A stretch of 64,000 bases of DNA from NORP240 sp046047495 (GCA_046047495.1 JBJOHV010000018.1:1-64000); one strand, 5' to 3'; shown: positions 26,112-35,618, counted from the first letter of the stretch. Numbers and translations are program-made. Notes: a model not told the origin generated them from the sequence alone.

Positions 26112-27437
26112 ATGACCAGACCCCGCAGACTCTTTCGCATCTTTCTCAAGGCCTTGGTGGTATTGCTGCTCAGCACTCCGCTGATGGTGATACTGCTGGC
26201 GCTAGAGACCCAGCCCAGTGTGCCAGTGACCACTCACCAGTTGGACAGTTCGGAATTGTCCCGTGTGGAACGGCTGCTGGTGGAAAGTGCCCCCGGCAAC
26301 ATCGATTCGCCGACCCGGCAGCTGATCAATCTTACTCTGGAAGAACTCAATCTGCTCCTGCGTTATGGCATCGAGTTGCTGCAACTTGATTCACCTTTGG
26401 GCGCGATCATCAGCTTGCCGGACAACCAACGGTTGGTGCTGCAGGGCAGCGCCCCCTTGCTGGGCAAGGGCTTACCGGTGTGGCTCAACATGAGCGCCGT
26501 CCTGTCCAGCCAGGATAGCCGTATGAAACTGGACTCCCTGCAGGTGGGACAATTGGCGATCCCCGGGGCAATGGTGTCCCGCTTGGTCGATCGACTGCAG
26601 CGTTACTATCTTGCCGACACCCATGCCTACCGGGATATCACCGCCCTGCTGGAAAACATCCAGGTTGTCAGCCTGGACCCGGAAAGACTGCAGCTGGCGC
26701 TGCAATGGGACCCGGCGCTGTTGGTACGAATACGCGATCAGGCCCGTCTGCTGCTCGTCTCCGCCACCGATCAGCAGCGCATCATCAACCATTACAGACT
26801 ACTGACCGCCATTGTGGATGCCATACCGGCAACGACCCGGGCCATCTCACTCAACGCCCTGTTGGTCCCGATGTTTGCCGCCGCCCAGCAGGTCACCCTC
26901 AATGGCGGTGACCCGGTGGCCGAGAACCGCACCCTGCTCATGACACTCGCGATGTATGTCAATGGCGCGGACATGTCTCCGTTATTGGGTCCGGCATTGG
27001 CCACGTCACTGCCTGAGGCACGCCAGATAGAAGTTCGGGTGCAGCGCCGCCAGGATCTCGCGCAGCATATCGTGTCCAGCGCGGCCATAACGGCATCTGC
27101 CGGAGCGGGCATCGCCGCTGCGGTGTCCAATTCCAAAGAGGTCTACGACGCCCGGTATCGCTCCGGCTTCAGTTTCTCAGATCTGACTGCCAACTACGTT
27201 GGGGTTGCCCTGGGCAGGCTGGCCACAGAGTCTGAGAACAGTGCCCGTGTCATGCAATCGCGGCTATTGCTGTTGAGTGATGAAGCGGAGTACTTGCCAG
27301 CTGTTTCAAACAATCAGGACGGTTTGTCTGAATCCGATTTCAACAACCTGTACCGAGAAAACCCCGACGAGTACCAGCGACGCATCGCCGCCATTGAAGC
27401 CCGCGTAAACGAATTGCCACTATTTAAGGGCCTCTAG
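26112..27437 (+). CDS. Single-span membrane-anchored protein, unrecognised
   Basis: About 441 residues. A basic N-terminus (TRPRRLFRIFLK) and one hydrophobic segment (ALVVLLLSTPLMVILLAL) anchor it with the bulk probably in the periplasm. The remainder is mixed alpha/beta, with LINLTLEELNLLLRYGIELL near residue 75 and an Ala/Gly-rich patch ITASAGAGIAAAV near 335, which might be a second hydrophobic segment. I recognise no enzyme motif. ATG 26112 is preferred; a TTG at 26079 adds eleven polar residues. It runs divergently from the coiled-coil lipoprotein gene. Confidence 0.65.
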   Translation: MTRPRRLFRIFLKALVVLLLSTPLMVILLALETQPSVPVTTHQLDSSELSRVERLLVESAPGNIDSPTRQLINLTLEELNLLLRYGIELLQLDSPLGAIISLPDNQRLVLQGSAPLLGKGLPVWLNMSAVLSSQDSRMKLDSLQVGQLAIPGAMVSRLVDRLQRYYLADTHAYRDITALLENIQVVSLDPERLQLALQWDPALLVRIRDQARLLLVSATDQQRIINHYRLLTAIVDAIPATTRAISLNALLVPMFAAAQQVTLNGGDPVAENRTLLMTLAMYVNGADMSPLLGPALATSLPEARQIEVRVQRRQDLAQHIVSSAAITASAGAGIAAAVSNSKEVYDARYRSGFSFSDLTANYVGVALGRLATESENSARVMQSRLLLLSDEAEYLPAVSNNQDGLSESDFNNLYRENPDEYQRRIAAIEARVNELPLFKGL

Positions 27438-27513
27438 CCGGCGCCTTCCATTATCCCCATGGCTGGTGTATAAAACCGGCTGCACGCCATTCACTGCCCT
27501 GCCTCCGCCTGCC

Positions 27514-28743
27514 ATGACCAAGAAAGGATTTACTACCACCAACCTGCACTCCGATCGCAGGTCCAATCCCGAACATGGTGTACTGCACAAACCGGTACAC
27601 ACATCGGTTGCCTATGGCTACGACGACGCAAGGCATCTGGCCGAGGTATTTCAGGGCAAGCGCTCAGGATATACCTATGGCCGCCAGGTCAACCCCACCG
27701 TGGACGCACTGCAAAACCGGATTTCCCAGATGGAGAGCGGGCTTGCCACCGTCGCGTTTGCCACCGGCATGGCCGCAATCGGATCAGTGCTGTTTTCCCT
27801 GCTGCGTCGGGGCGACCACATGGTGTCCAGTGCCTTTCTTTTCGGCAACACCAACAGCCTGTTCAACACCTTTCAGCAGTTTGGGGTTGAGGTAACGTTT
27901 GTCGATGCCACCGATGCGGAACAGGTTTCTGCTGCGATTCGAACCAACACCCGCCTTGTCTTTGTGGAAACCATCGCCAATCCCCGCACCCAGATTGCCG
28001 ATCTGAAGCGCATTGGCGAGCTGTGCCGCAGCAGACAGCTGCTTTACTGCGTGGACAACACCATGACCTCACCCTACCTGTTTCAACCGGCCGTGGTACA
28101 GGCACATCTGGTGTTCAATGCCCTGACGAAATACATAGGTGGTCACGGCAACGCCCTGGGTGGCGCCGTTACGGACACAGGTATTTTTGACTGGGCTGCA
28201 TTCCAGAATATCCATGACACCTACAAGAGCGGGGATTCACGCCTGTGGGGCATAACGCAAATCAAGAAGAAGGGCCTGCGGGATTTCGGCGCCACCCTGG
28301 GGCCCGAGGCCGCGCATCATATTGCAGTCGGCTCCGAGACCCTGGCCCTGCGTATGGATAGGGCCTGTGCAAACGCGATGCAATTGGCGAAATTTTGTGC
28401 GAGCCATCCACAGGTAAAGAAGGTTTATTACCCGGGCTTGCCTTCACACCCCCAACATGAGCGCGCAGCCGGACTGTTCCGCCACTTCGGCGCACTCTTC
28501 AGTCTGGATTTGCAGGACGACCTCGATTGTTTCGATTTTCTCAATCGACTTGATTGTGTGATCAGCTCAAGTAACCTCGGTGACGTACGGACCCTTGCCA
28601 TTCCGGTGGCACATACGATCTATCACGAAATGGGCCCTCAGCGCCGCGCGTCAATGGGTATCGAGGACTCCATGATAAGAGTCTCGGTCGGCATCGAAGA
28701 TATCGAAGATCTGCTGTCGGACTTTGGGCAGGCTTTGAGCTGA
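27514..28743 (+). CDS. PLP-dependent trans-sulfuration enzyme (cystathionine gamma-synthase family)
   Basis: A 409-residue fold-type I PLP enzyme of the Cys/Met metabolism family. The Schiff-base lysine lies in NALTKYIGGHGN, the phosphate-binding region in FATGMAAIGSVL and the YxY-like tyrosines in GKRSGYTYGRQ. It may make or break C-S bonds (cystathionine synthase/lyase or sulfhydrylase); the exact reaction cannot be read from the motifs. An ATG at 27466 would add a Pro-rich leader unlike the family, so 27514 is used. A TATAAA (27469-27474) upstream could be its -10. The Rieske gene follows after 3 nt. Confidence 0.85.
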   Translation: MTKKGFTTTNLHSDRRSNPEHGVLHKPVHTSVAYGYDDARHLAEVFQGKRSGYTYGRQVNPTVDALQNRISQMESGLATVAFATGMAAIGSVLFSLLRRGDHMVSSAFLFGNTNSLFNTFQQFGVEVTFVDATDAEQVSAAIRTNTRLVFVETIANPRTQIADLKRIGELCRSRQLLYCVDNTMTSPYLFQPAVVQAHLVFNALTKYIGGHGNALGGAVTDTGIFDWAAFQNIHDTYKSGDSRLWGITQIKKKGLRDFGATLGPEAAHHIAVGSETLALRMDRACANAMQLAKFCASHPQVKKVYYPGLPSHPQHERAAGLFRHFGALFSLDLQDDLDCFDFLNRLDCVISSSNLGDVRTLAIPVAHTIYHEMGPQRRASMGIEDSMIRVSVGIEDIEDLLSDFGQALS

Positions 28744-28746
28744 ACC

Positions 28747-29088
28747 ATGCTCTGCGTTGGCAGCACGGCCGAGATCGAGGAAGGTACCTCCAAAGGTTTC
28801 GAGAGCGAGGGCCACTACTTGTTCGCCGTCAAAAAGGACGGGGCGCTTTTTCTGTACAAGAACCAGTGCCCGCATCTTGGCACTCCCCTGGAATGGCAAA
28901 CCGATAAATTCCTGGATCCCGACGGCACGCTGATCCAATGCTCAACCCACGGTGCCCTTTTTGAAATTGAGTCGGGCCGCTGTCTGGCAGGTCCCTGCAA
29001 GGGACAGTATCTGAAGGCCGTGCCATTCCTGGATGACAATGGGCTGATCATGGTGGACGAAAAGCATCTGCTTGGACCGGCTTTCTAA
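28747..29088 (+). CDS. Rieske-type [2Fe-2S] ferredoxin
   Basis: A 113-residue stand-alone Rieske domain with both cluster-binding boxes: CPHLGTPLEW (CxH) and CSTHGALFE (CxxH). These are separated by 17 residues, short as in soluble Rieske ferredoxins rather than bc1 Rieske proteins. There is no membrane anchor or signal. It probably carries electrons to an unidentified oxygenase or reductase. Immediately after the PLP enzyme, so co-transcribed; it converges on sfsA with a 10-nt gap. Confidence 0.9.
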   Translation: MLCVGSTAEIEEGTSKGFESEGHYLFAVKKDGALFLYKNQCPHLGTPLEWQTDKFLDPDGTLIQCSTHGALFEIESGRCLAGPCKGQYLKAVPFLDDNGLIMVDEKHLLGPAF

Positions 29089-29098
29089 CCGGATTTCC

Positions 29099-29818
29099 TC
29101 ACACCGCAGGCAGCACCACGGGTAACTTCCGGCTCAGCACAAATTCCGCAGGCGACAGACTGATTTCATAGGCAAGCAGCTCCACACCGTTGGCCTCTGC
29201 AAGCCGCAGGAGTCTGCCATATTCCGGATCAATGGCATCCGCCGGACCAACCCGATCAATGCCGCTGTGCTGCACACAGAAAAGTAACAGCGCCCGATAT
29301 CCCTCGGATGCAATCTTCATCAATTCCCGCAAGTGCTTGTGGCCGCGGGTCGTGACAGCGTCCGGGAATACCCCCATTCCATCACCCACACCCAGGCTGA
29401 CGTTCTTAATCTCGACATAGCAGTCATCAGCCGATGGGTTGCCGGTCAACAGCAGGTCAATACGACTTCGTTCATCACCATAGGGGACTTCAGCCCTGAT
29501 TCCCAGATAACCTTGTAGCTCGGCTATTTTTCCGCCCTCAACGGCCTCCCTGACCAGGTTGTTGGCGCGCGACGTATTGATACCCACCCGGTGACCACTG
29601 CTGGTCTCCACCATTTCCCAGGTGTGGGCATACTTTCTGCTGGGATTACCCGACGTTGAATACCAGATGCGACTGCCAGTCTCCTGACAATTCATCATAG
29701 ACCCCGTGTTAGGGCAATGAATGGTAAGCTCGCTTCCGTCTGGCAGCCTGATGTCCGCGAGAAAACGCTTGTAACGGCGCAACAACACGGCTGCTCGCAG
29801 CGGTGGATCAAACCTCAT
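29099..29818 (-). CDS. sfsA: Sugar fermentation stimulation protein A homolog
   Basis: A 239-residue SfsA. Motifs are RYKRFLADIRLPDG, HCPNTGSM, then FPDAVTTRGHKHLREL and CVQHSGIDRVGPADAIDPEY. The pattern includes a restriction-endonuclease-like core (ERSRIDLLL followed by YVEIKNVSL), and the biochemical role is unsettled. It lies 3 nt behind the aminotransferase gene, the same pairing as in Pseudomonas and Xanthomonas. Confidence 0.93.
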   Translation of the reverse strand: MRFDPPLRAAVLLRRYKRFLADIRLPDGSELTIHCPNTGSMMNCQETGSRIWYSTSGNPSRKYAHTWEMVETSSGHRVGINTSRANNLVREAVEGGKIAELQGYLGIRAEVPYGDERSRIDLLLTGNPSADDCYVEIKNVSLGVGDGMGVFPDAVTTRGHKHLRELMKIASEGYRALLLFCVQHSGIDRVGPADAIDPEYGRLLRLAEANGVELLAYEISLSPAEFVLSRKLPVVLPAV

Positions 29819-29821
29819 GAC

Positions 29822-30991
29822 TTAGACCAGGGCTGCCCGCAGGCGCTCCACTGCCTTCTCCAGCTGAGACATGTTGTTGGTAAACGCCATACGGACGTAG
29901 CGTCCGGAGTGAAAATCTCCGAAATCCGTGCCGGGAGTAATGGCAACGCCGTGGTTCTCCAACAGATCCCGACAGAAGGCTTCACTGTCTGCGGAAAAAT
30001 TCTCTATGCCGGCATAGACATAAAAAGCCCCATCCGTGGTTATGGGAATGGTAAAGCCAAGCCCGCGCAAGGCGTTTGAAAGGTAGTCACGACGCCGTCG
30101 GAACTCCTCACGCCGTTGCTCCAGAATTTCCAGGGTTTCGTCCGCAAAAGCCGCCAGTGCGGCGTGCTGGGCGATGGTTGAAGCTGCTATGAACAGGTTC
30201 TGAGCCAGTATGTCAGCCTTGTCGACAAAATTGTCCGGCACCACGATCCAGCCAATGCGCCACCCTGTCATGCCGAAGTACTTGGAAAAACTGTTGACCA
30301 CAAATCCACCCTGGTCAATTTCCAGTAGGCTTGGCAGATCCTCAATGTAATGCAGGCCGTGGTAGATTTCATCGAGCAACAAATGACAGCCTCTAGCCGT
30401 GGCCCACTGACTGATAGCGCGCAGGCCCGCCCGGTCCACGCAGGTGCCGGTAGGGTTGCCCGGAGACGCAACCCAGACGCCTCGGGTCGCCGCAGTGGCA
30501 TGGGACTCAAGGAGGGCGACGTCCACCTGGAAACGGGTTGCGGGTGTGACCGGAATCAGTTGCGGCTGCCCGCCCATCAGCCTGATGAAATTGCGATTAC
30601 AGGGATAACTGGGGTCGGCCAGCAGTACACCATCGCCCGGATTGATCAGCAAATTGGCCAGCAGGTTCAGACCGCCGCTGGCACCCGGGGTAATGAAGAT
30701 ACGCCGGCTGTCTATGGTCAGTCCATGGCGGCGGGAATACCAGGCACTGACGGCTTCACGCAGGACTGGCAATCCAGCGGCAGCCGAGTATTGAGTCAGA
30801 CCTTTGTCCAGTGCGGCGTGTGCCGCGTCGATGATTGGCTGTGCAGTGGAAAAATCCGGCTCACCAACTTCGAGGTGCACCACATCGACGCCAGCGGCCT
30901 CCAATTCCCTGGCACGGCGGAGTACATCCATCACCCGGAACGGGTTGACTGAGCGGGTCCGATCGGCGGCTGAGATGAGATGTCCTGTCAT
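29822..30991 (-). CDS. Class I/II aminotransferase (PLP)
   Basis: A 389-residue fold-type I aminotransferase. Features are LEVGEPDFSTAQP near residue 41, SPGNPTGT near 175, the LLDEIYHGL aspartate loop and the PLP lysine in SFSKYFGMTGWRIGW near 235, with the substrate-carboxylate arginine in GRYVRMAF near the end. It is closest in style to aspartate/alanine aminotransferases (AlaA/AspC-like); the amino acid pair is undetermined. It is divergent from dksA and upstream of sfsA. In Pseudomonas the same enzyme occupies this slot. Confidence 0.9.
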   Translation of the reverse strand: MTGHLISAADRTRSVNPFRVMDVLRRARELEAAGVDVVHLEVGEPDFSTAQPIIDAAHAALDKGLTQYSAAAGLPVLREAVSAWYSRRHGLTIDSRRIFITPGASGGLNLLANLLINPGDGVLLADPSYPCNRNFIRLMGGQPQLIPVTPATRFQVDVALLESHATAATRGVWVASPGNPTGTCVDRAGLRAISQWATARGCHLLLDEIYHGLHYIEDLPSLLEIDQGGFVVNSFSKYFGMTGWRIGWIVVPDNFVDKADILAQNLFIAASTIAQHAALAAFADETLEILEQRREEFRRRRDYLSNALRGLGFTIPITTDGAFYVYAGIENFSADSEAFCRDLLENHGVAITPGTDFGDFHSGRYVRMAFTNNMSQLEKAVERLRAALV

Positions 30992-31118
30992 AAGCAGACG
31001 CTATAGTAGTGGTCTGCGCAACCCAATTGAAGTGCGCAATTTTTTATGGCATACACCGGCGAAATCTGGTAGGTTACCCAGCTTTCTTAAAATGGCGTAG
31101 ATAGAGGCATAGTGAATC

Positions 31119-31562
31119 ATGTCTAAGACGCAAAGCCTGGAATCGCAACCGGTTCTCAAGAACTTCGTCCCGTATAAACCAAAACGGGGCGAGGCGTATA
31201 TGAATGAGAAACAACGGGAGCATTTCAAGAAGATTCTCCTGGATTGGCGCGAGCAGCTTATGCAGGAAGTCGATCGCACGGTTCATCATCTTCAGGATGA
31301 TGCGGCCAATTACCCGGACCCCGCCGACCGCGCAACCCAGGAAGAGGAATTCAGCCTGGAACTGCGTACCCGGGACCGAGAACGCAAACTAATCAAAAAA
31401 ATCGACAACACCATCGAAGCCATTGCCCAGGACGACTACGGGTATTGTGAATCCTGCGGCATCGAAATCGGCATTCGACGCCTTGAGGCACGCCCTACGG
31501 CGAACAAGTGCATCGACTGTAAAACCCTGGATGAGATCAAGGAAAAGCAGTTAAGGTCCTGA
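31119..31562 (+). CDS. dksA: RNA polymerase-binding transcription factor DksA
   Basis: A 147-residue DksA with the long coiled-coil hairpin. The tip contains DPADRATQEEE, holding the two functional aspartates. A complete four-cysteine zinc finger follows (CESCG ... CIDC), and the C-terminal helix ends KEKQLRS. DksA enters the secondary channel of RNA polymerase and works with ppGpp to repress rRNA and activate amino-acid promoters. A weak TTGAAG/CATACA pair with 17-base spacing lies at 31027-31055. The stop codon overlaps the proposed gluQ start. Confidence 0.97.
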   Translation: MSKTQSLESQPVLKNFVPYKPKRGEAYMNEKQREHFKKILLDWREQLMQEVDRTVHHLQDDAANYPDPADRATQEEEFSLELRTRDRERKLIKKIDNTIEAIAQDDYGYCESCGIEIGIRRLEARPTANKCIDCKTLDEIKEKQLRS

Positions 31563-32458
31563 GTTCCACGGCCACCTACATCGGGCGCTTCGCCCCCTCA
31601 CCAACCGGTCCTCTGCACCTGGGTTCCCTGGTTGCAGCTGTCGCAAGCTATCTGGACGCCAGGGCCAATCATGGGACCTGGCTGGTGCGCATGGAGGATC
31701 TGGATCCCGCCCGGGAGCCTCCCGAGGCAGCTCCTCTCATACTGGCACAATTGCACGCCTGCGGACTGCACTGGGACGGTGAGGTGCTCTACCAGAGCAA
31801 GCGGCTGCACGCCTACCAGCAAGCCTTGGATCGCCTGCAGGATCTCGGTTATTGCTACCCCTGTGACTGCAGCCGTCAACGTGTGCAGTCCCTGGGCTCG
31901 GTCTACGACGGCCTGTGTCGCTCCCGTGCCCACCCGCCCACAACAGACTATGCCGTACGACTGCGGGTGGATGACGTTTCCATCGAATTCTTGGACCACA
32001 TCCAAGGTCAGCAATCCCATCAGCTGGCCAGTGCAACCGGAGATTTCGTCATCAAACGCAGGGACGGCTTGTTTGCCTATCAGTTGGCAGTTGTGGTTGA
32101 TGATTGCTGGCAGGGTGTTACCCATATCGTGCGCGGCCATGACTTGCTGGACTCCACTGCACGGCAGATCTTCCTGCAGCGCCTGCTGGAGTACCCCACC
32201 CCGGCTTACAGTCATATCCCCGTTATCGTTGATCACTCCGGGCAAAAATTGAGCAAACAACAAATGGCAGCGGCCCTGGATCCCCGTCTGGCGGGCTCCC
32301 ACTTGCGGATCGCCCTGGGCTACCTGGGTCTGGCACCTCCGCCGTTTACCGCGCGCATGCCACCCTCAGAATTGCTAGCTTGGGCTGTAGACAGCTGGCA
32401 TATACAGAAGGTGCCCAAGTTGGCTAGTATCCCGGAAACAGCCCCCTCCCCCGATTGA
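31559..32458 (+). CDS. gluQ: Glutamyl-queuosine tRNA(Asp) synthetase, probable CTG start
   Basis: A truncated glutamyl-tRNA-synthetase paralogue that attaches glutamate to queuosine in tRNA-Asp. The reading gives TYIGRFAPSPTGPLHLGSL with the HIGH-like motif, a zinc-binding CYPCDCSRQ followed by Y and CRSR, and KLSKQ in place of KMSKS. The anticodon-binding domain is absent, as expected. The catalytic motif begins well before the first ATG (31685), and between the in-frame stop at 31532-31534 and the motif there is no ATG, GTG or TTG. The only usable codon is CTG 31559, overlapping the dksA stop as CTGA with AAGG two bases upstream. 299 residues. Confidence 0.87.
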   Translation: MSSTATYIGRFAPSPTGPLHLGSLVAAVASYLDARANHGTWLVRMEDLDPAREPPEAAPLILAQLHACGLHWDGEVLYQSKRLHAYQQALDRLQDLGYCYPCDCSRQRVQSLGSVYDGLCRSRAHPPTTDYAVRLRVDDVSIEFLDHIQGQQSHQLASATGDFVIKRRDGLFAYQLAVVVDDCWQGVTHIVRGHDLLDSTARQIFLQRLLEYPTPAYSHIPVIVDHSGQKLSKQQMAAALDPRLAGSHLRIALGYLGLAPPPFTARMPPSELLAWAVDSWHIQKVPKLASIPETAPSPD

Positions 32459-32476
32459 TCCGCACGAGGCCCTGGC

Positions 32477-32653
32477 ATGTATATCTCGCGACCCATATTG
32501 ACGTTGCTGATGATCGTGTACCTGCTGTTTCTGCTGAGCATGGACTGGATAAACAGCGCGGGCAGTGGCTGGTATCGTCCGTTCATACTGGCATTCGCGC
32601 TCATCGGAGTGGCTGCCTGGTTGCACCGGGAACAGGATGTCGATGAACTTTGA
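32477..32653 (+). CDS. cbrX: Small membrane protein upstream of cbrA (CbrX-like)
   Basis: A 58-residue protein with two hydrophobic helices (ILTLLMIVYLLFLLSM and PFILAFALIGVAAWL) and a charged tail ending EQDVDEL. It starts 18 nt after gluQ, and its last 17 bases overlap the cbrA start. In Pseudomonas a small membrane ORF called cbrX, translationally coupled to cbrA, holds this same place; that is from memory, and I infer orthology from position and topology, not from residue matches. It may tune CbrA translation or contact its transporter domain. Confidence 0.7.
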   Translation: MYISRPILTLLMIVYLLFLLSMDWINSAGSGWYRPFILAFALIGVAAWLHREQDVDEL

Positions 32654-35618
32654 ACTAACCACCCTGTTCGGCCTCGGGGTCGGCTACCTGTCGTTGCTGT
32701 TCGGTATCGCATACATCACCGAACGGGGCTGGATTCCACAGTCCCTGGTGCGGCACCCCCTCGTTTACACACTCTCCCTTGGTGTCTTCGCCAGCGTCTG
32801 GGCGTATTACACGTCCATAGGCAATGCCTACCGCGACGGTTATGGATATCTTGCCCACTACCTGGGAATTTCCCTGGCATTTCTCCTGTCCCCCCTCGTC
32901 CTGCGTCCGATCCTTGAGCTGACCCGCACCTACCAGTTGAGCTCGTTGGCTGACTTGCTGGCATTCCGATTTCGCAGCCCTTGGGCGGGAACCATCACCA
33001 CGCTGGTGATCCTGGTGGGAGTGACTCCGCTGCTGTCGCTGCAGATCCAGGCAGTGGCAGACACCATAGGCATCCTGGCTCCGGATACATCCCAGAACAC
33101 CCTGGCAGTCACCTTCTGCCTGATGATCACCCTGTTTGCCATACTGTTTGGAACTTCCCGCAATACAGGCCGTCATCGGCATGATGGCCTGGTCATGGCG
33201 ATTGCATTCGAATCCATCGTGAAACTGCTGGCTCTGTTGGCGGTTGGCTGGTTTGCCGTGAAGGGTGGATTTGGCGGGTTCAGCGCGATGGAATCCTGGC
33301 TGGCCGGGCAACCCGAATTACTTAGCAGTCTGCAAAATACCCAGTATTTCAGCGCCTTTCATGTGACAGTCCTGCTGTTTTTCACCGCGGCCGTGGCCAT
33401 GCCACACATGTTCTATATGACCTTCAATGAAAACCACAGCCCGGGAGCCCTGAAAGTGGCCAGCTGGGGACTGCCCCTTTACATGCTCCTCTTGAGCCTG
33501 CCGGTATTGCCCATCCTTTGGGCCGGATTGCAGTCGGGTTCGCTGACGGCTGTCGAGTACTATCCAGTCATCATCGGGTTCGAGTACCAATCCCGATGGC
33601 TGACATTGATCGGCTTCATCGGTGGCCTGTCGGCCGCCAGTGGTCTGATCATTGTTGTGACCCTGGCACTGTCAAATATGTGCCTTAATCACCTCATATT
33701 GCCAATCTATCAACCCACGGCGCAACGGGACATCTATCGTTGGCTACTGTGGAACCGCCGCCTGCTGACCGTGACGCTGATCTGGGCAGGATTTCTGTTT
33801 TATTACCTGCAGCACGATAGATCCAGCGTGCAGGCCATAGGGACCGTCGCCTTTACAGCGTGCCTGCAATTTCTCCCTGCCGTTATCGCCTTGCTCTATT
33901 GGCCCGCCGCCAATAAGAAGGGCTTTATATCCGGGCTGATCGGTGGCATTGGCATCTGGTTTCTGTTTCTGATGCTGCCCATCACTCTTGAGCCACAGAT
34001 GCTGCCATCAGAGCAGCTAAGCTGGCCCACGATCACGGTATTGTCCCTGCTGGTCAATATCGTCCTTTTCATTACCGTGTCCCTGCAGACTGACACCAGT
34101 GACGAAGAACGTAATTCCGCTGAGATTTGTGCACTGAACTCCACGCGCAGGCGCACACGGAGCGGACTGCTGGCCAAGTCTCCGGCGGAATTTATTAACC
34201 GACTCTCGAAACCCCTGGGCCCCAAAACTGCCCGCCGGGAAGTTCTCCAGGCCATGCAGGAATTGAACATCACCGATAACGAGCGCAGGGCCTCGCTATT
34301 GCGCATGCTGAGAAGCCGCCTGGAAGCAAATTTGTCCGGTTTGCTGGGCCCCAATATCTCCCACGCAATCATTGACCGTTACCTACCCTACAGTGTCGTA
34401 TCAGATAACTCCATTACTGACGTTCGGCTGGTAGAGAATCGGATTGAGGCCTATCAGCATAACTTGTCCGGGATGGCCGCGGATCTTGATAACCTGCGAC
34501 GTTACCATCGTCAGATGCTGCTGGACCTGCCTCTGGGCGTCTGCTCCCTTGGCACAGACAACGAGATCGTGATGTGGAATCACGCCATGGAAAAACTCAC
34601 CGGGATAAAAAGCAAGGACGTAACCGGCCTGCAACTTGCGGAATTGGAGGAGCCCTGGTTGTCGCTCCTGCATAGATTCGTCAGCCATGACACACCCCAT
34701 CTATACAAGCAGTATTTTCAGTTACAGGGGAAGAAGCGCTCGGTGAACCTCCACAAGGCTGTCATCGAGAAAAGCACGGAACCAGCCCACCGGCCGGATG
34801 GTGTCATCATTCTCGTCGAGGACATGACTGAGACCGAGCTGCTTGAGGCGGGCCTGACCCACAGTGAACGCCTGGCATCCATCGGCAGACTGGCCGCGGG
34901 CGTTGCCCATGAAATCGGCAATCCCATCACGGGTATCGCCTGCCTGGCCCAAACCATCCGCGATGAATATAACGACCCGGAACTGCTAATGATGGCGAAG
35001 CAAATCATCGAGCAAACCAATCGTACCTCACGGATCGTCCAGTCTTTGGTCAATTTCGCCCATGCTGGCACCAACAAGGCAACCTATGAGAAGGTACCGG
35101 TACTGGTCAGCGATTGCATCGATGAGGCCATTACACTTGTGTCTCTCGACAAGAAGGCCAAGTCCATCGTTTATGAGGTTGAGTGTGATCCCGGGGCAAC
35201 GGTGATGGGCGATTCACAGCGCTTGTTGCAAGTTCTACTGAATTTGATTAACAATGCGCGCGATGCCAGCCAGGCCGGGTCTGCCATTTTGCTGGCTTGC
35301 CAGCGAGTGGGGGACCTGGTGCAAATTACAGTCAGTGATACCGGAATCGGTATTGCACCTTCAATCCGGGATCGGATATTCGATCCGTTTTTCACCACCA
35401 AGGAGGCTGGCGAAGGCACAGGCCTGGGGCTGTCGCTGGTGTTCAGCATCGTGGAGGATATGTACGGGAAAATTGATATAATCAGCCCGACAAATCCGAT
35501 CACAAAGACGGGCACCCGGGTAGTTCTCAGCTTTCCGGGGGACTTTGACAACAAGAACAATAAGCAAGGGAGCAAACTCAGCGAAGCTGGTACCAACGAC
35601 ATGCGCATGACTGGCTGA
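32637..35618 (+). CDS. cbrA: Transporter-fused sensor histidine kinase CbrA
   Basis: A 993-residue hybrid. The first ~500 residues form an SSS/SLC5-like transporter of about 13 helices, with GYGYLAHYLGISLAFLLSP near the start and FEYQSRWLTLIGFIGGLSAASG in the middle. A cytoplasmic linker follows, then a PAS-like domain (LPLGVCSLGTDNEIVMWN). HisKA has the phospho-accepting His758 (AGVAHEIGNPITG), and the HATPase has the N-box NLINNARDAS, DTGIGIAPS and GEGTGLGLS. CbrA pairs with CbrB to govern carbon/nitrogen balance and amino-acid use. ATG 32637 or 32643 both fit; each lies inside cbrX. Confidence 0.95.
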   Translation: MSMNFELTTLFGLGVGYLSLLFGIAYITERGWIPQSLVRHPLVYTLSLGVFASVWAYYTSIGNAYRDGYGYLAHYLGISLAFLLSPLVLRPILELTRTYQLSSLADLLAFRFRSPWAGTITTLVILVGVTPLLSLQIQAVADTIGILAPDTSQNTLAVTFCLMITLFAILFGTSRNTGRHRHDGLVMAIAFESIVKLLALLAVGWFAVKGGFGGFSAMESWLAGQPELLSSLQNTQYFSAFHVTVLLFFTAAVAMPHMFYMTFNENHSPGALKVASWGLPLYMLLLSLPVLPILWAGLQSGSLTAVEYYPVIIGFEYQSRWLTLIGFIGGLSAASGLIIVVTLALSNMCLNHLILPIYQPTAQRDIYRWLLWNRRLLTVTLIWAGFLFYYLQHDRSSVQAIGTVAFTACLQFLPAVIALLYWPAANKKGFISGLIGGIGIWFLFLMLPITLEPQMLPSEQLSWPTITVLSLLVNIVLFITVSLQTDTSDEERNSAEICALNSTRRRTRSGLLAKSPAEFINRLSKPLGPKTARREVLQAMQELNITDNERRASLLRMLRSRLEANLSGLLGPNISHAIIDRYLPYSVVSDNSITDVRLVENRIEAYQHNLSGMAADLDNLRRYHRQMLLDLPLGVCSLGTDNEIVMWNHAMEKLTGIKSKDVTGLQLAELEEPWLSLLHRFVSHDTPHLYKQYFQLQGKKRSVNLHKAVIEKSTEPAHRPDGVIILVEDMTETELLEAGLTHSERLASIGRLAAGVAHEIGNPITGIACLAQTIRDEYNDPELLMMAKQIIEQTNRTSRIVQSLVNFAHAGTNKATYEKVPVLVSDCIDEAITLVSLDKKAKSIVYEVECDPGATVMGDSQRLLQVLLNLINNARDASQAGSAILLACQRVGDLVQITVSDTGIGIAPSIRDRIFDPFFTTKEAGEGTGLGLSLVFSIVEDMYGKIDIISPTNPITKTGTRVVLSFPGDFDNKNNKQGSKLSEAGTNDMRMTG

